DNA from: JANNNX01 sp031398745
GTDB lineage: Bacteria > Actinomycetota > Acidimicrobiia > Acidimicrobiales > CADCSY01
Direction: 5' to 3'
Length of the DNA: 48,811 nt
Assembly (NCBI GenBank): GCA_031398745.1
Contig: JANNNX010000010.1
Location: forward strand, 1 to 48,811
Shown: positions 31,849 to 40,108 of the stretch, in pieces
Position numbering within the stretch: position 1 is the stretch's first letter
Layout of the letters: every line of letters begins with the position of its first letter
Made by a program: the position numbers and the translations under genes
The notes under the pieces: model-generated
The model's input: the letters and a program-made list of their open reading frames with translations, nothing else
Database searches by the model: none
Told to the model about the DNA's origin: nothing

Positions 31849-32898
31849 TCAATCGCCCGCCGCCGCGGCTGGCCAGTGCTGGACCGTGTCGTGGACGAAG
31901 CCGAGCTTGTCGATGACGGTGGGGCTGAGGACGAACGGGTAGAGGTCGTCCTTGCCCATGCTTCGGTTCATGGCGTTGAGGGCGTAGGCCAGGGCCACCC
32001 ACTGCTCGACGATGTCGCCGATCCCGCTGGACGCGAGGTGCACGGCTTGGGGTACCGAGGTAGTCGAGGTGCCGTCCTGGAGCCCGGGCACCCCGTCGGG
32101 ACCGAGCACCAGGACACCGAAGGCGGCGGCGGTCTCGAGCGAGTCGGTGATGTGCAGGTAGTGGGCGAAGGTCTCGGCCCAGTCCTCGTAGGGGTGCGCG
32201 GTGGCGTAGGCACTGACGTGGCCGTCCTGCCAGGCCGCAGGGGCGCCGTCGGCGTAGTGGCGGTCGAGCGCGGCCCGGTAGTCGGAGCGCTCGTCGCCGA
32301 AGAGCAGCCGCGCCGCCTCGATGGTTTCCGGGCTCCGGCGCAGGAGGTGCCAGTAGTAGTGGCCGACCTCGTGGCGGAGGTGACCGAGCACCGTGCGGTA
32401 GGGCTCGCCCAGTCGGCGGCGGACCTTCTCGCGATGCGAGTCGTCCCCCTCGACCAGATCGATGGTGACCACGCCTGTTGCGTGACCGGTGATGACCTTG
32501 CCTCCCGGCCGGTAGAGGAGGTCGAAGGCCAGCCCCCAGCGGGGGTCGTCGGTCCGAGGCGACAGCGGCAGCTCGAGGGCCAGCAGCTGGTAGGCGAGGC
32601 GCCGCTGGGCCGCGCCGGTGGCCAACTGGGCCAGCCGTCCGGCGAGGTCGTCGCCGCCTTCGATCGTCCGGTTGAGTCGACACGCCCGGCACCGCTCGTG
32701 GTCGCCGTCGGTGGGGACGACCCAGTTGCAGCCGAGCGCCAGGTGCTCCTCGCACCGCGCCCACCCCTCGCCCAGCGAGAGCAAGGCCCGGAGCCGCCCC
32801 GTCTCGGCCACGAACCCGAGCTGGCTCGAGCAGCGGAGGCAGGCGTCGCTCTCGAAGGTGACCAGGAGCCCGCAGACCTCGCACGCGAACGCCTGCAT
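31849..32898 (-). CDS. Zinc-ribbon metallopeptidase-like protein
   Basis: A 349-residue protein. The N-terminus has Cys pairs C6/C9 and C20/C23, with a second set (C49, C57, C70, C73), as in zinc ribbons. The catalytic-like motif is LRHEVGHYYW (HEVGH at 176-180), followed by YEDWAETFAHYLHITDSL with a likely third ligand Glu. This matches the putative zinc-binding metallopeptidase family (DUF2248-like, as I recall). Substrate unknown. It ends 3 bases from the convergent sigma gene. Confidence 0.85.
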   Translation of the reverse strand: MQAFACEVCGLLVTFESDACLRCSSQLGFVAETGRLRALLSLGEGWARCEEHLALGCNWVVPTDGDHERCRACRLNRTIEGGDDLAGRLAQLATGAAQRRLAYQLLALELPLSPRTDDPRWGLAFDLLYRPGGKVITGHATGVVTIDLVEGDDSHREKVRRRLGEPYRTVLGHLRHEVGHYYWHLLRRSPETIEAARLLFGDERSDYRAALDRHYADGAPAAWQDGHVSAYATAHPYEDWAETFAHYLHITDSLETAAAFGVLVLGPDGVPGLQDGTSTTSVPQAVHLASSGIGDIVEQWVALAYALNAMNRSMGKDDLYPFVLSPTVIDKLGFVHDTVQHWPAAAAGD

Positions 32899-33017
32899 CA
32901 GCCTCTCGCCGCCGCGCCGGGGGCCGTGCTCCTGCCGTCGCTGCTCGACACTGCGCTGACCGTAGGCCGTGGCGGCCGAGCCGCCGAACCGCGCTGCGCT
33001 CGCGGTCGGGCGCCGCT

Positions 33018-33032
33018 GTAACGTCGCGTTAC
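33018..33032. promoter_or_regulatory. Perfect palindrome GTAACG-TCG-CGTTAC
   Basis: A 15-base perfect inverted repeat in the divergent gap between the metallopeptidase and the flavoprotein gene, 39 bases before the latter's ATG. It has the size and symmetry of a TetR-type operator. No regulator gene is adjacent. Confidence 0.5.
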
Positions 33033-33071
33033 CGACACCGTCGGTCCACGTGCCGAGCTCGAGGAGACCCC

Positions 33072-34397
33072 ATGAACGACCACTACCCCGAGTTCTCCGA
33101 CGGTGTCCGGATCCATCGCAGCGCCGACGGGGAGCGCATGCTGCGCGAGGTCCGCGAGCTGGTCCCGGAGCTGCGGGCCCGGGCGGGCGAGATCGAGGCG
33201 GGCCAGCGGCTGCCCCAGGACCTGGTCGAGCGGATCGGGGAGATCGGGGTGTGGCGCATGGTGGCGCCCAAGGAGGTCGGCGGTGGGACGGTCGACTACC
33301 CGACCTGGTTCCGCATCATGGAGGAGCTGGCCCGGGGTGACGGCACCGCCGGGTGGTCCCTGCTGGTCCACATCGCCGCCTGCACGTCCGCCAACCAGCT
33401 CTCGATGGAGGGCGCCCAGCGGCTCTTCGCCTCACCCGCCACCGTGGTGGCGGGGACGCCGATTCCCGGCGGGACGGCCCTCAAGGTCGACGGCGGCTAC
33501 CAGCTGCTCAATGTCGAGGGCCGGTTCGCGTCGAACAGCGGGCACGCCTCGTACTTCGTGGCCGGCTTCTTCGTGGTCGACGAGGCCGATGAAGAGATGC
33601 CCACCATGGCGCCCGGGGCTGGAGACTTCTCGGGCATCGACCCGGCCGAGATGATGCGCCGGATGGGCGCCATGAAGGGGGCCTACATCCCGCGCGAGAT
33701 CGTCACCGTGGTCGAGGGCTCGTGGGACACGATCGGGTTGCGGGGCACCCACAGCGGCAAGTTCGTGGTCACCGACGGCTTCGTGCCCGAGGAGCTGACG
33801 TTCTCGATGATGGGACCCTCGACCCTGACCCCGTCGGTCGATCGGGGCATCCTCGGTGTCGGCGGGCACTCGATGGTGGGTCTCGGCATCGCCCGCCACG
33901 CCCTCGAGGAGTTCTACGAGATCGCGCCCAGCAAGCGGCCACTGATCTTTGGCGACACCAGCACCATCGACCGGCGCCCGGTGGTGCAGGACCGGATCGC
34001 GCAGGCCGAGGCCAAGTTGCGGGCGGCCCGAGCGTGGTCCTACGAGCTGCTCGAGGACGCCCTGGCCCTGCACGACAGGGGTGAGGGCGCCAGCGAGGGC
34101 ATGCGGCTGGCCAACGACATCTGCAACACGTTCTGCGGCGAGGTGGCCAAGTCGGTGGTCGACACCGTGTTCGTGGTCGCCGGGACCGCGGGCGTCTACC
34201 GGTCGAGCCCGATCGAGCAGTGCTACCGCGATGTGCTGGTGGTCACGGCCCACATGGGCGTCCAGTACCACAACTACGAGCGCATCGGCGCGGTGCTGAC
34301 GGGCGCCGAGGAGCCCTCGGGTCCGGGCTTTCGTCCCCGAGGGGGCGCGGGCGCTCCGGGTGGGCCCCCGCCGGGGTTCGGTCCGCCCCCCGGCTGA
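33072..34397 (+). CDS. Acyl-CoA-dehydrogenase-like flavoprotein monooxygenase
   Basis: A 441-residue protein of the acyl-CoA dehydrogenase superfamily, closer to flavin-dependent hydroxylases (HsaA/HpaB-like) than to true dehydrogenases: IGVWRMVAPKEVGGGTVDYP, ELARGDGTAGWSLLVHI, GRFASNSGHASYFVAGFFVV, DTIGLRGTHSGKFVV, and the C-terminal GVYRSSPIEQCYRDVLV. The last 30 residues are a Gly/Pro-rich tail. GAGGAG precedes the ATG. It would use reduced flavin from a partner; the substrate is unknown. A related gene lies at 37.7-38.9 kb. Confidence 0.83.
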   Translation: MNDHYPEFSDGVRIHRSADGERMLREVRELVPELRARAGEIEAGQRLPQDLVERIGEIGVWRMVAPKEVGGGTVDYPTWFRIMEELARGDGTAGWSLLVHIAACTSANQLSMEGAQRLFASPATVVAGTPIPGGTALKVDGGYQLLNVEGRFASNSGHASYFVAGFFVVDEADEEMPTMAPGAGDFSGIDPAEMMRRMGAMKGAYIPREIVTVVEGSWDTIGLRGTHSGKFVVTDGFVPEELTFSMMGPSTLTPSVDRGILGVGGHSMVGLGIARHALEEFYEIAPSKRPLIFGDTSTIDRRPVVQDRIAQAEAKLRAARAWSYELLEDALALHDRGEGASEGMRLANDICNTFCGEVAKSVVDTVFVVAGTAGVYRSSPIEQCYRDVLVVTAHMGVQYHNYERIGAVLTGAEEPSGPGFRPRGGAGAPGGPPPGFGPPPG

Positions 34398-34441
34398 CGG
34401 CTCCGGACCGGGGCCGGCGGCCCTCGCCTGGCCCCGGAGTC

Positions 34442-36472
34442 GTGACCACTTCGTTGCTGTCCGGTACCTTTCGATCGGTGATTCACCGGCCGAGGGGGGA
34501 GCGGCCCGCCCCCGAGCGCGCCGCCGTACCACCGCTGGCCTCGCCGCGGGCGGTGTCGGTGCCGCACCTCGCGGCCTGGGACGGGCTGCGGGCGGTGGCG
34601 GTCGGCGCCGTCCTCCTCTACCACGGTGGGGTGTCGGTGGTCGGCGGGGGCTTCCTCGGCGTGGAGGTCTTCTTCGTTCTGAGCGGCTACCTCATCACCG
34701 CGCTGCTGAGCGCCGAGTGGTCGAACCGCGGCGGAGTGTCGATCGTCGGGTTCTACCGCCGACGGATCCGGCGCTTGGTGCCCGCGGCTCTGGTCATGGT
34801 GACGGGCACCACGGTGGTGGCCGCCTTCGCCGCCCGTGACGCACTGCCGGCCCTGCGAGGAGACACCGTGGCCTCGCTGCTGGGAGTCGAGAACCTCTGG
34901 TTGCTCGTCCGCCAGCAGTCGTACTTCGAGCAGTTCGGCCGCCCGTCACTGCTCCAGCACGTGTGGTCGCTCTCGATCGAGGCGCAGTTCTACCTGGCCT
35001 GGCCCCTGGCGCTGTGGGTGCTGCACCGACGGGTGGCCGGGCCCCGCGCCCGGGCTGGGCTGGTGCTGGGCGCAGCGGCCGTCGCCGCCGGCTGGATGGC
35101 GGTCCAGGGAGGCGGTGGGGGAGACCTCAGCGGCGTCTACTACCGCACCGACACCCGTCTGGCTGGCCTGCTGCTGGGCAGCGGCCTGGCGCTCGCCTGG
35201 CCGGTGTGGCGTCTCGAACCGGGACGATTCCTGCGCCATTCCTCCCGCGTCCACCGCGCCGCGATGGTCGACGCTGCCGGCCTAGCGGCGCTGATGGTGT
35301 TGGTCGGGTTGCTGGTGGGCGTCAACGAGCGGACGCCGTGGCTCTACCGGGGCGGGTTCCAACTGGCCGCCGCGGCCACCGGTGTGCTCGTGCTGGCGGT
35401 GGCCCACCCCGACGCCTCGGTGCGCTGGCGGCGCCTGCTAGGCGGTCCGATGCTGGCGTGGGTGGGCGCCCGCTCGTACGGGATCTACCTCTGGCACTGG
35501 CCGGTGTTCGCCCTCACTCGCCCCGGGGCCGACGTCTCGTTGGCGGGCCCCGGGCTCCTGCTGACCCGGGTGACGGTCACCTTGGTGCTGGCCGATCTGT
35601 CCTTCCGGTTGGTCGAGATCCCGGCCCAGCGGTGGCTCGGCCGGGCCGGGCACCCCGAACTCGTTGCCGAGGCGATCGAGTCGGGGGCCGGGTGGCGGCC
35701 CCGGTGGGTCAGCTCGCCCTCGTGGGCCATGGCCGGGTTGGCCGCGGTGGTGGTGTCGTCGTGGGCGGTGCCGGCCTCGGTCTCGGTACCCCCGGGTCTC
35801 GAGGTGGCCAGTGTCGGGCTGGCGCCGATCTCGGTGACCTCGTCGTCCACATCCACCACGACGGCGCCGAGCCCACTGCCGCCTCCTGAGTCGACCACCT
35901 CGTCCACGGCCGGGGAGGTGCCGACGGCGACCACCCTCGCCTCCACCTCCTCGACCGTGCCGGCGACGAGCGAGACCACGGTGGTGGCCACGGCTGGGGC
36001 GGCGTCGCCGACGCCGAAGGTCACCGCGGTGGGTGATTCGGTCATGCTCGACGCCCACGAGGCGTTGCAGGCCCGCCTGGGTGACGTCTGGGTCGACGCC
36101 GCCATCGGACGACAGTTCAGCGAGGCCCAGACCGAGATCGCCAACCTGCAGGCGGCCGACCTCCTCGGCGAGGTCGTCGTCCTGCACCTCGGTACCAACG
36201 CCGCCATCTCCGACCAACAGTTCGACCAGCTGCTGGCCAGCCTGAGCGCCGCCCGCCGGGTGGTGGTGGTCAACGTCCGGGTGCCCCGGGCCTGGGAGCC
36301 CGAGGTCAACCGGGTCATCGGCGACGGGGTGAAGCGCTGGCCGAACGCCGTCCTGGTCGATTGGCATGCGGCCAGCAATGCCCAGGACGGCGTGTTCTGG
36401 GACGACGGCGTGCACCTCCGCCCGTCGGGCGAGGAGCTCTACGCCGACCTGGTGGCGGCCGCCGTCCGCTGA
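34442..36472 (+). CDS. Membrane acyltransferase fused to an SGNH domain
   Basis: A 676-residue OafA/YrhL-like acyltransferase-3 protein. About ten membrane segments (residues about 45-440) carry LAAWDGLRAVAVGAVLLYHG, GVEVFFVLSGYLITALL, FYRRRIRRLVPA and HVWSLSIEAQFYLAWPLAL. A Ser/Thr/Pro-rich linker (about 455-525) leads to an extracytoplasmic SGNH-like domain with AVGDSVML (catalytic Ser), LHLGTNA and DDGVHLRPSGEELYADL (Asp/His). Such fusions transfer acyl groups to cell-wall or surface sugars. GTG start with CGGAG upstream; a GTG 37 bases later is in another frame. Confidence 0.9.
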   Translation: MTTSLLSGTFRSVIHRPRGERPAPERAAVPPLASPRAVSVPHLAAWDGLRAVAVGAVLLYHGGVSVVGGGFLGVEVFFVLSGYLITALLSAEWSNRGGVSIVGFYRRRIRRLVPAALVMVTGTTVVAAFAARDALPALRGDTVASLLGVENLWLLVRQQSYFEQFGRPSLLQHVWSLSIEAQFYLAWPLALWVLHRRVAGPRARAGLVLGAAAVAAGWMAVQGGGGGDLSGVYYRTDTRLAGLLLGSGLALAWPVWRLEPGRFLRHSSRVHRAAMVDAAGLAALMVLVGLLVGVNERTPWLYRGGFQLAAAATGVLVLAVAHPDASVRWRRLLGGPMLAWVGARSYGIYLWHWPVFALTRPGADVSLAGPGLLLTRVTVTLVLADLSFRLVEIPAQRWLGRAGHPELVAEAIESGAGWRPRWVSSPSWAMAGLAAVVVSSWAVPASVSVPPGLEVASVGLAPISVTSSSTSTTTAPSPLPPPESTTSSTAGEVPTATTLASTSSTVPATSETTVVATAGAASPTPKVTAVGDSVMLDAHEALQARLGDVWVDAAIGRQFSEAQTEIANLQAADLLGEVVVLHLGTNAAISDQQFDQLLASLSAARRVVVVNVRVPRAWEPEVNRVIGDGVKRWPNAVLVDWHAASNAQDGVFWDDGVHLRPSGEELYADLVAAAVR

Positions 36473-36486
36473 TTGCGCCGACGAAG

Positions 36487-37659
36487 CTACCGGTGCTCTG
36501 GCCTACCTCTGGGGCCGGCAATGGCTGCCACCAGCGCTTCGACGACCTCGTCCACCTCGTCGTCGGTGTTGTAGCCGTGGGGTGAGAGGCGGATGCCCCC
36601 GCCCCGGGCCGCGACCGCTACCCCGGCGTCGGCCAGCACCGCCGCCACCCGGTCGGGCTCGGTCGATCCGCTCGCCACGGTGACGATGCCGGAGCGGCCC
36701 TCGGCCGATCGATCGGAGAGGGTGGCGATGTCCTGGGCGGCCAGGGCGGCCACGGCCCGGTCGCCCAGTCGGTCGATGTGGGCCGCCACCGCCTCGATCC
36801 CGGCGTCGAGGAGGAGGTCGATCGAGGCCCCCAGCGCGTGGATGGCGGCCACCCCCACGGTGCCTCCTTCGTAGCGCCGGGCGCTGGCGTCGAGCCGGTA
36901 CGACGGGTCGTCGTACTCGCCCCGCTGCCGGACCGACGCCCAGCCGGGTGCCATCGGCCGGATGGCGTCGCGGCACCGCTCGGCCACCTGCACGACCCCG
37001 ATCCCCTCGGGCCCGAGCAGCCACTTGTGGCCGCCGGCCACGCCGACATCGACCCCCCACTCGTCGAGCGCGGCCGGGATGGCACCCAGACCCTGGATCA
37101 GGTCGACCACCAGGAGGGCGCCGACGTCGTGGCAACGCTCGGCCAGCGCCGCCAGGTCGATGCGCCAGCCTCTCGCGTACTGGACCCAGCTGGTGGCCAC
37201 CACCCGAGGGGGCGGGCCGGCGGCCAGGGCGGCTTCGAAGGCGTCGATCGGTAGGGCTCGAGCCGTCCCCTGGGTGGGCACCAGGGTCACCTCGACTCCC
37301 CGATCGGCGAGGGCGAGCCACGGGTACAGGACGGTGGGGAACTCGTGGTCGGGCACCACCACCCGGTCGCCGGGGCGCCAGTCGAGCCCGGCGGCCACCA
37401 GGGCCATCCCCTCGGTGGTGTTCTTCACGAAGGCCACGTCGTCGCGGCCCACCCCCAGCAGCCCGGCCGCCGCCGTCCGCACCCGCTCGACCTCGGCGGC
37501 CCGCGGCTCATAATCCATGGCGCCGTCGGCCGCCGTGGCCTCGGCCGCTCGAGCCATGGCCCCGACCGCGGCCAGTGGCATCGGGGCCACGCTGGCGTGG
37601 TTGAAGTAGCGCCAACGCGCGGTGACCGGGAACTGGCCGCGGGGCAGCGGCGTCGTCAT
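36487..37659 (-). CDS. Class V aminotransferase (cysteine desulfurase/epimerase-like)
   Basis: A 390-residue fold-type I PLP enzyme. PLP Lys is in VAGGHKWLLGPEGIG; DLIQGLGAIP holds the cofactor Asp; FNHASVAPMP is near the N-terminus; NTTEGMALVAAGLDW binds phosphate. It resembles isopenicillin-N-epimerase or cysteine-desulfurase-like proteins. No active-site Cys loop of IscS type is obvious, so desulfurase activity is doubtful. Start at MTTPLPRG chosen by domain length. It follows the flavoprotein gene by 31 bases. Confidence 0.85.
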   Translation of the reverse strand: MTTPLPRGQFPVTARWRYFNHASVAPMPLAAVGAMARAAEATAADGAMDYEPRAAEVERVRTAAAGLLGVGRDDVAFVKNTTEGMALVAAGLDWRPGDRVVVPDHEFPTVLYPWLALADRGVEVTLVPTQGTARALPIDAFEAALAAGPPPRVVATSWVQYARGWRIDLAALAERCHDVGALLVVDLIQGLGAIPAALDEWGVDVGVAGGHKWLLGPEGIGVVQVAERCRDAIRPMAPGWASVRQRGEYDDPSYRLDASARRYEGGTVGVAAIHALGASIDLLLDAGIEAVAAHIDRLGDRAVAALAAQDIATLSDRSAEGRSGIVTVASGSTEPDRVAAVLADAGVAVAARGGGIRLSPHGYNTDDEVDEVVEALVAAIAGPRGRPEHR

Positions 37660-37690
37660 CCGGGCCGGCCCGCTCGAACCGGCCGACGCA

Positions 37691-38881
37691 TCAGCGGAGC
37701 CGGTTCTCGATGTCGGTCGGCACCTCGTCGCCGAACAGCGCCACGTGGCCGTAGAGGTCGTAGGAGAAGGTGGCAACCATGGCGTGCTGGGTGGCCACGT
37801 GGACGTCGCGCCAGGCGTAGGAGATAGGGCTCGACTCGAGCACCGAGGTGCCGCCGCCGGCGTCGTACACCAGACGCACCGCTTCGGCGCTCTTCTGCAC
37901 GGCCTCGGTCATGGCCAGGCGCACGAGGCCCCACTGCTCGAGCGGAACCAGCCCGTCGACCTGATGGGCGGTCTTCCAGGCCCGCTCGGTGGCGGCCCAC
38001 AGGAACGACCGGGCCGACTGGTACAGCCCCTCGGCCTGAGCGGTCTGGATGCGGGCCAGCTGGCGGTCACGGACCTTGCTCGACGAGCGAAGCTGGTTCT
38101 TCGAGGCCGCGAGCTCCTTGAAGGTGTCGATCGCGGCTCGGGCCAGACCGAGGGCGTGGGCGCCGTGGTCGAGCAGGAAGAAGCGAGCTCGGTAGTGGGG
38201 CGCGTCGTAGGGGGAGCCTTCGGCGAAGTGGAAGGTGCGTTCCTCGGGCACGAATACGTCGTGGCACGTGTAGTCGTTCGACCCGGTGCCCCGCAGGCCG
38301 GTCGTCTTCCAGGTGTCGATGATCTCGACCCCGTCGGCCGGGAAGACCATCCACCGGGTGACATTGGTGCCGTCGGGTCGGGTCCGGGGGGTATCGCCGT
38401 CGTGGATCGTCGAGTTCGAGACGAACCACTGGGCGTGCTCGCTGCCCGACCCGTAGCTCCACCGGCCGCTGAGTCTGTAGCCGCCGTCCACCGCCACCGC
38501 GGCGCCGGTCGGCATGGCCAGGTTGCCGGCGACCAGGGTCTCGACGTGGTCGCCGTAGATCTGGCGGCCGACCTCGGGGGCCAAGTACGCGGTGCAGGCG
38601 GCACCGCCCGACACGACCCCCGCGATCCAGCCGACCGAGCCGTTGGCCTCCGCGTAGGCCTCGACCACCTCCATCCGGGTGAACGGGTCGACCTGGAGGC
38701 CGCCGATGGCCGAGGGCACGGCCGAGCGGAAGATGCCGCTGCGGTTCATGGGCTCGACGATCGAGGCCGGTACGGAGCGGTCGAGGTCGATGGTCTCGGC
38801 CTGAGCCCGGATGGTCGAGCGCAGCTCGTGGGCTGCGCCCAGCAGGGACCGGCGCACGGCGTCGTCGGTGTAGGTGGTCAC
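37691..38881 (-). CDS. Acyl-CoA-dehydrogenase-like flavoprotein monooxygenase (second copy type)
   Basis: A 396-residue relative of the protein at 33.07 kb: SGIFRSAVPSAIGGLQVDPF, EAYAEANGSVGWIAGVV, GRWSYGSGSEHAQWFVSNS, DTWKTTGLRGTGSNDYTCHD, and C-terminal GGTSVLESSPISYAWRDVHV. The same hydroxylase-like subfamily pattern applies. GTG start with GAGGAG about 9 bases upstream. Grouping with a PLP enzyme and, divergently, a quinone oxidoreductase hints at a small catabolic locus, but the substrate is not predictable. Confidence 0.83.
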   Translation of the reverse strand: MTTYTDDAVRRSLLGAAHELRSTIRAQAETIDLDRSVPASIVEPMNRSGIFRSAVPSAIGGLQVDPFTRMEVVEAYAEANGSVGWIAGVVSGGAACTAYLAPEVGRQIYGDHVETLVAGNLAMPTGAAVAVDGGYRLSGRWSYGSGSEHAQWFVSNSTIHDGDTPRTRPDGTNVTRWMVFPADGVEIIDTWKTTGLRGTGSNDYTCHDVFVPEERTFHFAEGSPYDAPHYRARFFLLDHGAHALGLARAAIDTFKELAASKNQLRSSSKVRDRQLARIQTAQAEGLYQSARSFLWAATERAWKTAHQVDGLVPLEQWGLVRLAMTEAVQKSAEAVRLVYDAGGGTSVLESSPISYAWRDVHVATQHAMVATFSYDLYGHVALFGDEVPTDIENRLR

Positions 38882-38960
38882 GGGACCAAGCTCCTCGCGG
38901 TGGGCGACAGACGGGCCCGGAGGGTACCGCCGGGTACTGGTGCACCCCCGGGCGGCCTCC

Positions 38961-38992
38961 GGCCGCAGGCACCCCCGGCCGCAGGCACCCCC
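38961..38992. repeat. Two tandem copies of a 16-base unit
   Basis: GGCCGCAGGCACCCCC occurs twice in direct tandem, with a partial third copy (GGCC) after. It lies in the divergent gap before the quinone oxidoreductase gene, upstream of its -10-like element. Confidence 0.8.
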
Positions 38993-39016
38993 GGCCTGGC
39001 ACCTCGGTCGCGTGGC

Positions 39017-39022
39017 TAGGGT
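39017..39022 (+). promoter_or_regulatory. -10-like hexamer giving a leaderless quinone oxidoreductase mRNA
   Basis: TAGGGT (within CTAGGGT) ends 8 bases before the GTG start. No ribosome-binding site is visible between, as expected for leaderless translation. Confidence 0.45.
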
Positions 39023-39030
39023 CCTCGGCC

Positions 39031-40071
39031 GTGCGGGCCGTGGTGCTGACCGACGTCGGGGGTCCGGAGGTGCTGGCGGTGGCCGAGGTCGCCGACCCAG
39101 TGCCCGGTCCCGACGAGGTGGTCGTCGAGGTGGTGTCGAGCGCCCTCAACCGGGCCGACGTGCTCCAACGCCGAGGCCGCTACCCGGGGGCCCCCGTGGG
39201 CCCCGGCGAGACGCGGCCGGTGGAGATCCCGGGCCTCGAGCTGGCCGGGCGGGTGGTGGCGGTCGGCACCCGGGCCCGGGCCTGGGCCATCGGCGATGCG
39301 GTCATGGGCATCGTCGCCGGGGGCGCCCACGCCGAACGGGTGGTGACCCACGAGCGCCAGCTGGTCGCGGTGCCCACCACCCTCGGTCTGGCCGACGCCG
39401 GGGCCGTGCCCGAGGTCTGGATGACCGCCTTCGACGCCCTGTTCGTGCAGGGGGGCCTGACCGCCGGTCGGGTGGCTCTGGTCCACGCCGGCGCCTCCGG
39501 GGTGGGCACCGCCGCCATCCAGCTGGCCAAGGCGGCCGGGGCCCGCATCGTCGTGACCACCTCCGCGGCCAAGGTCGGCGCCTGCCTCGATCTCGGTGCC
39601 GATGTCGCGGTCGATCGGGCCTCGGGCGACTTCGTCGAGGCCTGTGCCGAGTTCACGGGCGGTGCCGGCGTCGATGTCGTGCTCGACGTGGTCGGGGCCC
39701 CCTACCTCGAGCGCAACCTGCGATCGCTCCGGGTTGGCGGCCGCATCGTCCAGGTGGGGCTCTTAGGCGGCGCCCGCCCCGAAGTGCCCCTCGACCTGCT
39801 CATGACCACGCGGGCCTCGCTCATCGGGACGATGCTGCGCATCCGCCCGCTGGAGGAGAAGATCGCCCTCACCCAACGCTTCGGCCAGGAGGTCGTGCCG
39901 CTGTTCGGATCGGGCCGTTACCGCCCGATCATCGATGCCCGGTTCTCCCTCGACGACATCGCCGACGCCCACCGCCACCTCGAGTCCGATTCATCGGTGG
40001 GCAAGGTCGTCCTCGACGTCGCCCCCGACCCACTCGGGGCCGCTCAGCCTCGGTCGGCCACCGCCACGTAG
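39031..40071 (+). CDS. Zinc-independent quinone oxidoreductase (MDR family)
   Basis: A 346-residue medium-chain reductase. Catalytic domain start MRAVVLTDVGGPEVL, SALNRADVLQRRGRYP, GLELAGRVVAVG; NADPH-binding ALVHAGASGVGTAAIQLAKA. It resembles the PIG3/quinone oxidoreductase group that reduces quinones with NADPH. GTG start from the leaderless pattern. The last residues (GAAQPRSATAT) come from a 34-base duplication of the neighbouring citrate synthase gene end. Confidence 0.9.
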   Translation: MRAVVLTDVGGPEVLAVAEVADPVPGPDEVVVEVVSSALNRADVLQRRGRYPGAPVGPGETRPVEIPGLELAGRVVAVGTRARAWAIGDAVMGIVAGGAHAERVVTHERQLVAVPTTLGLADAGAVPEVWMTAFDALFVQGGLTAGRVALVHAGASGVGTAAIQLAKAAGARIVVTTSAAKVGACLDLGADVAVDRASGDFVEACAEFTGGAGVDVVLDVVGAPYLERNLRSLRVGGRIVQVGLLGGARPEVPLDLLMTTRASLIGTMLRIRPLEEKIALTQRFGQEVVPLFGSGRYRPIIDARFSLDDIADAHRHLESDSSVGKVVLDVAPDPLGAAQPRSATAT

Positions 40072-40108
40072 GCCCGCTCAGCCTCGGTCGGCCACCGCCA
40101 CGTAGGCC
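40041..40108. repeat. 34-base perfect tandem duplication at the ends of two convergent genes
   Basis: The 34 bases 40041-40074 are repeated exactly at 40075-40108. The oxidoreductase stop (40069-40071) lies in the first copy and the citrate synthase stop (40078-40080) in the second. With only one copy the two genes would overlap by 28 bases; the duplication leaves a 6-base gap. Confidence 0.9.

Noticed and set aside
38961..38992. Tandem 16-base repeats considered as a CRISPR array
   Set aside because: The copies are directly adjacent with no spacers, and no cas gene is present.
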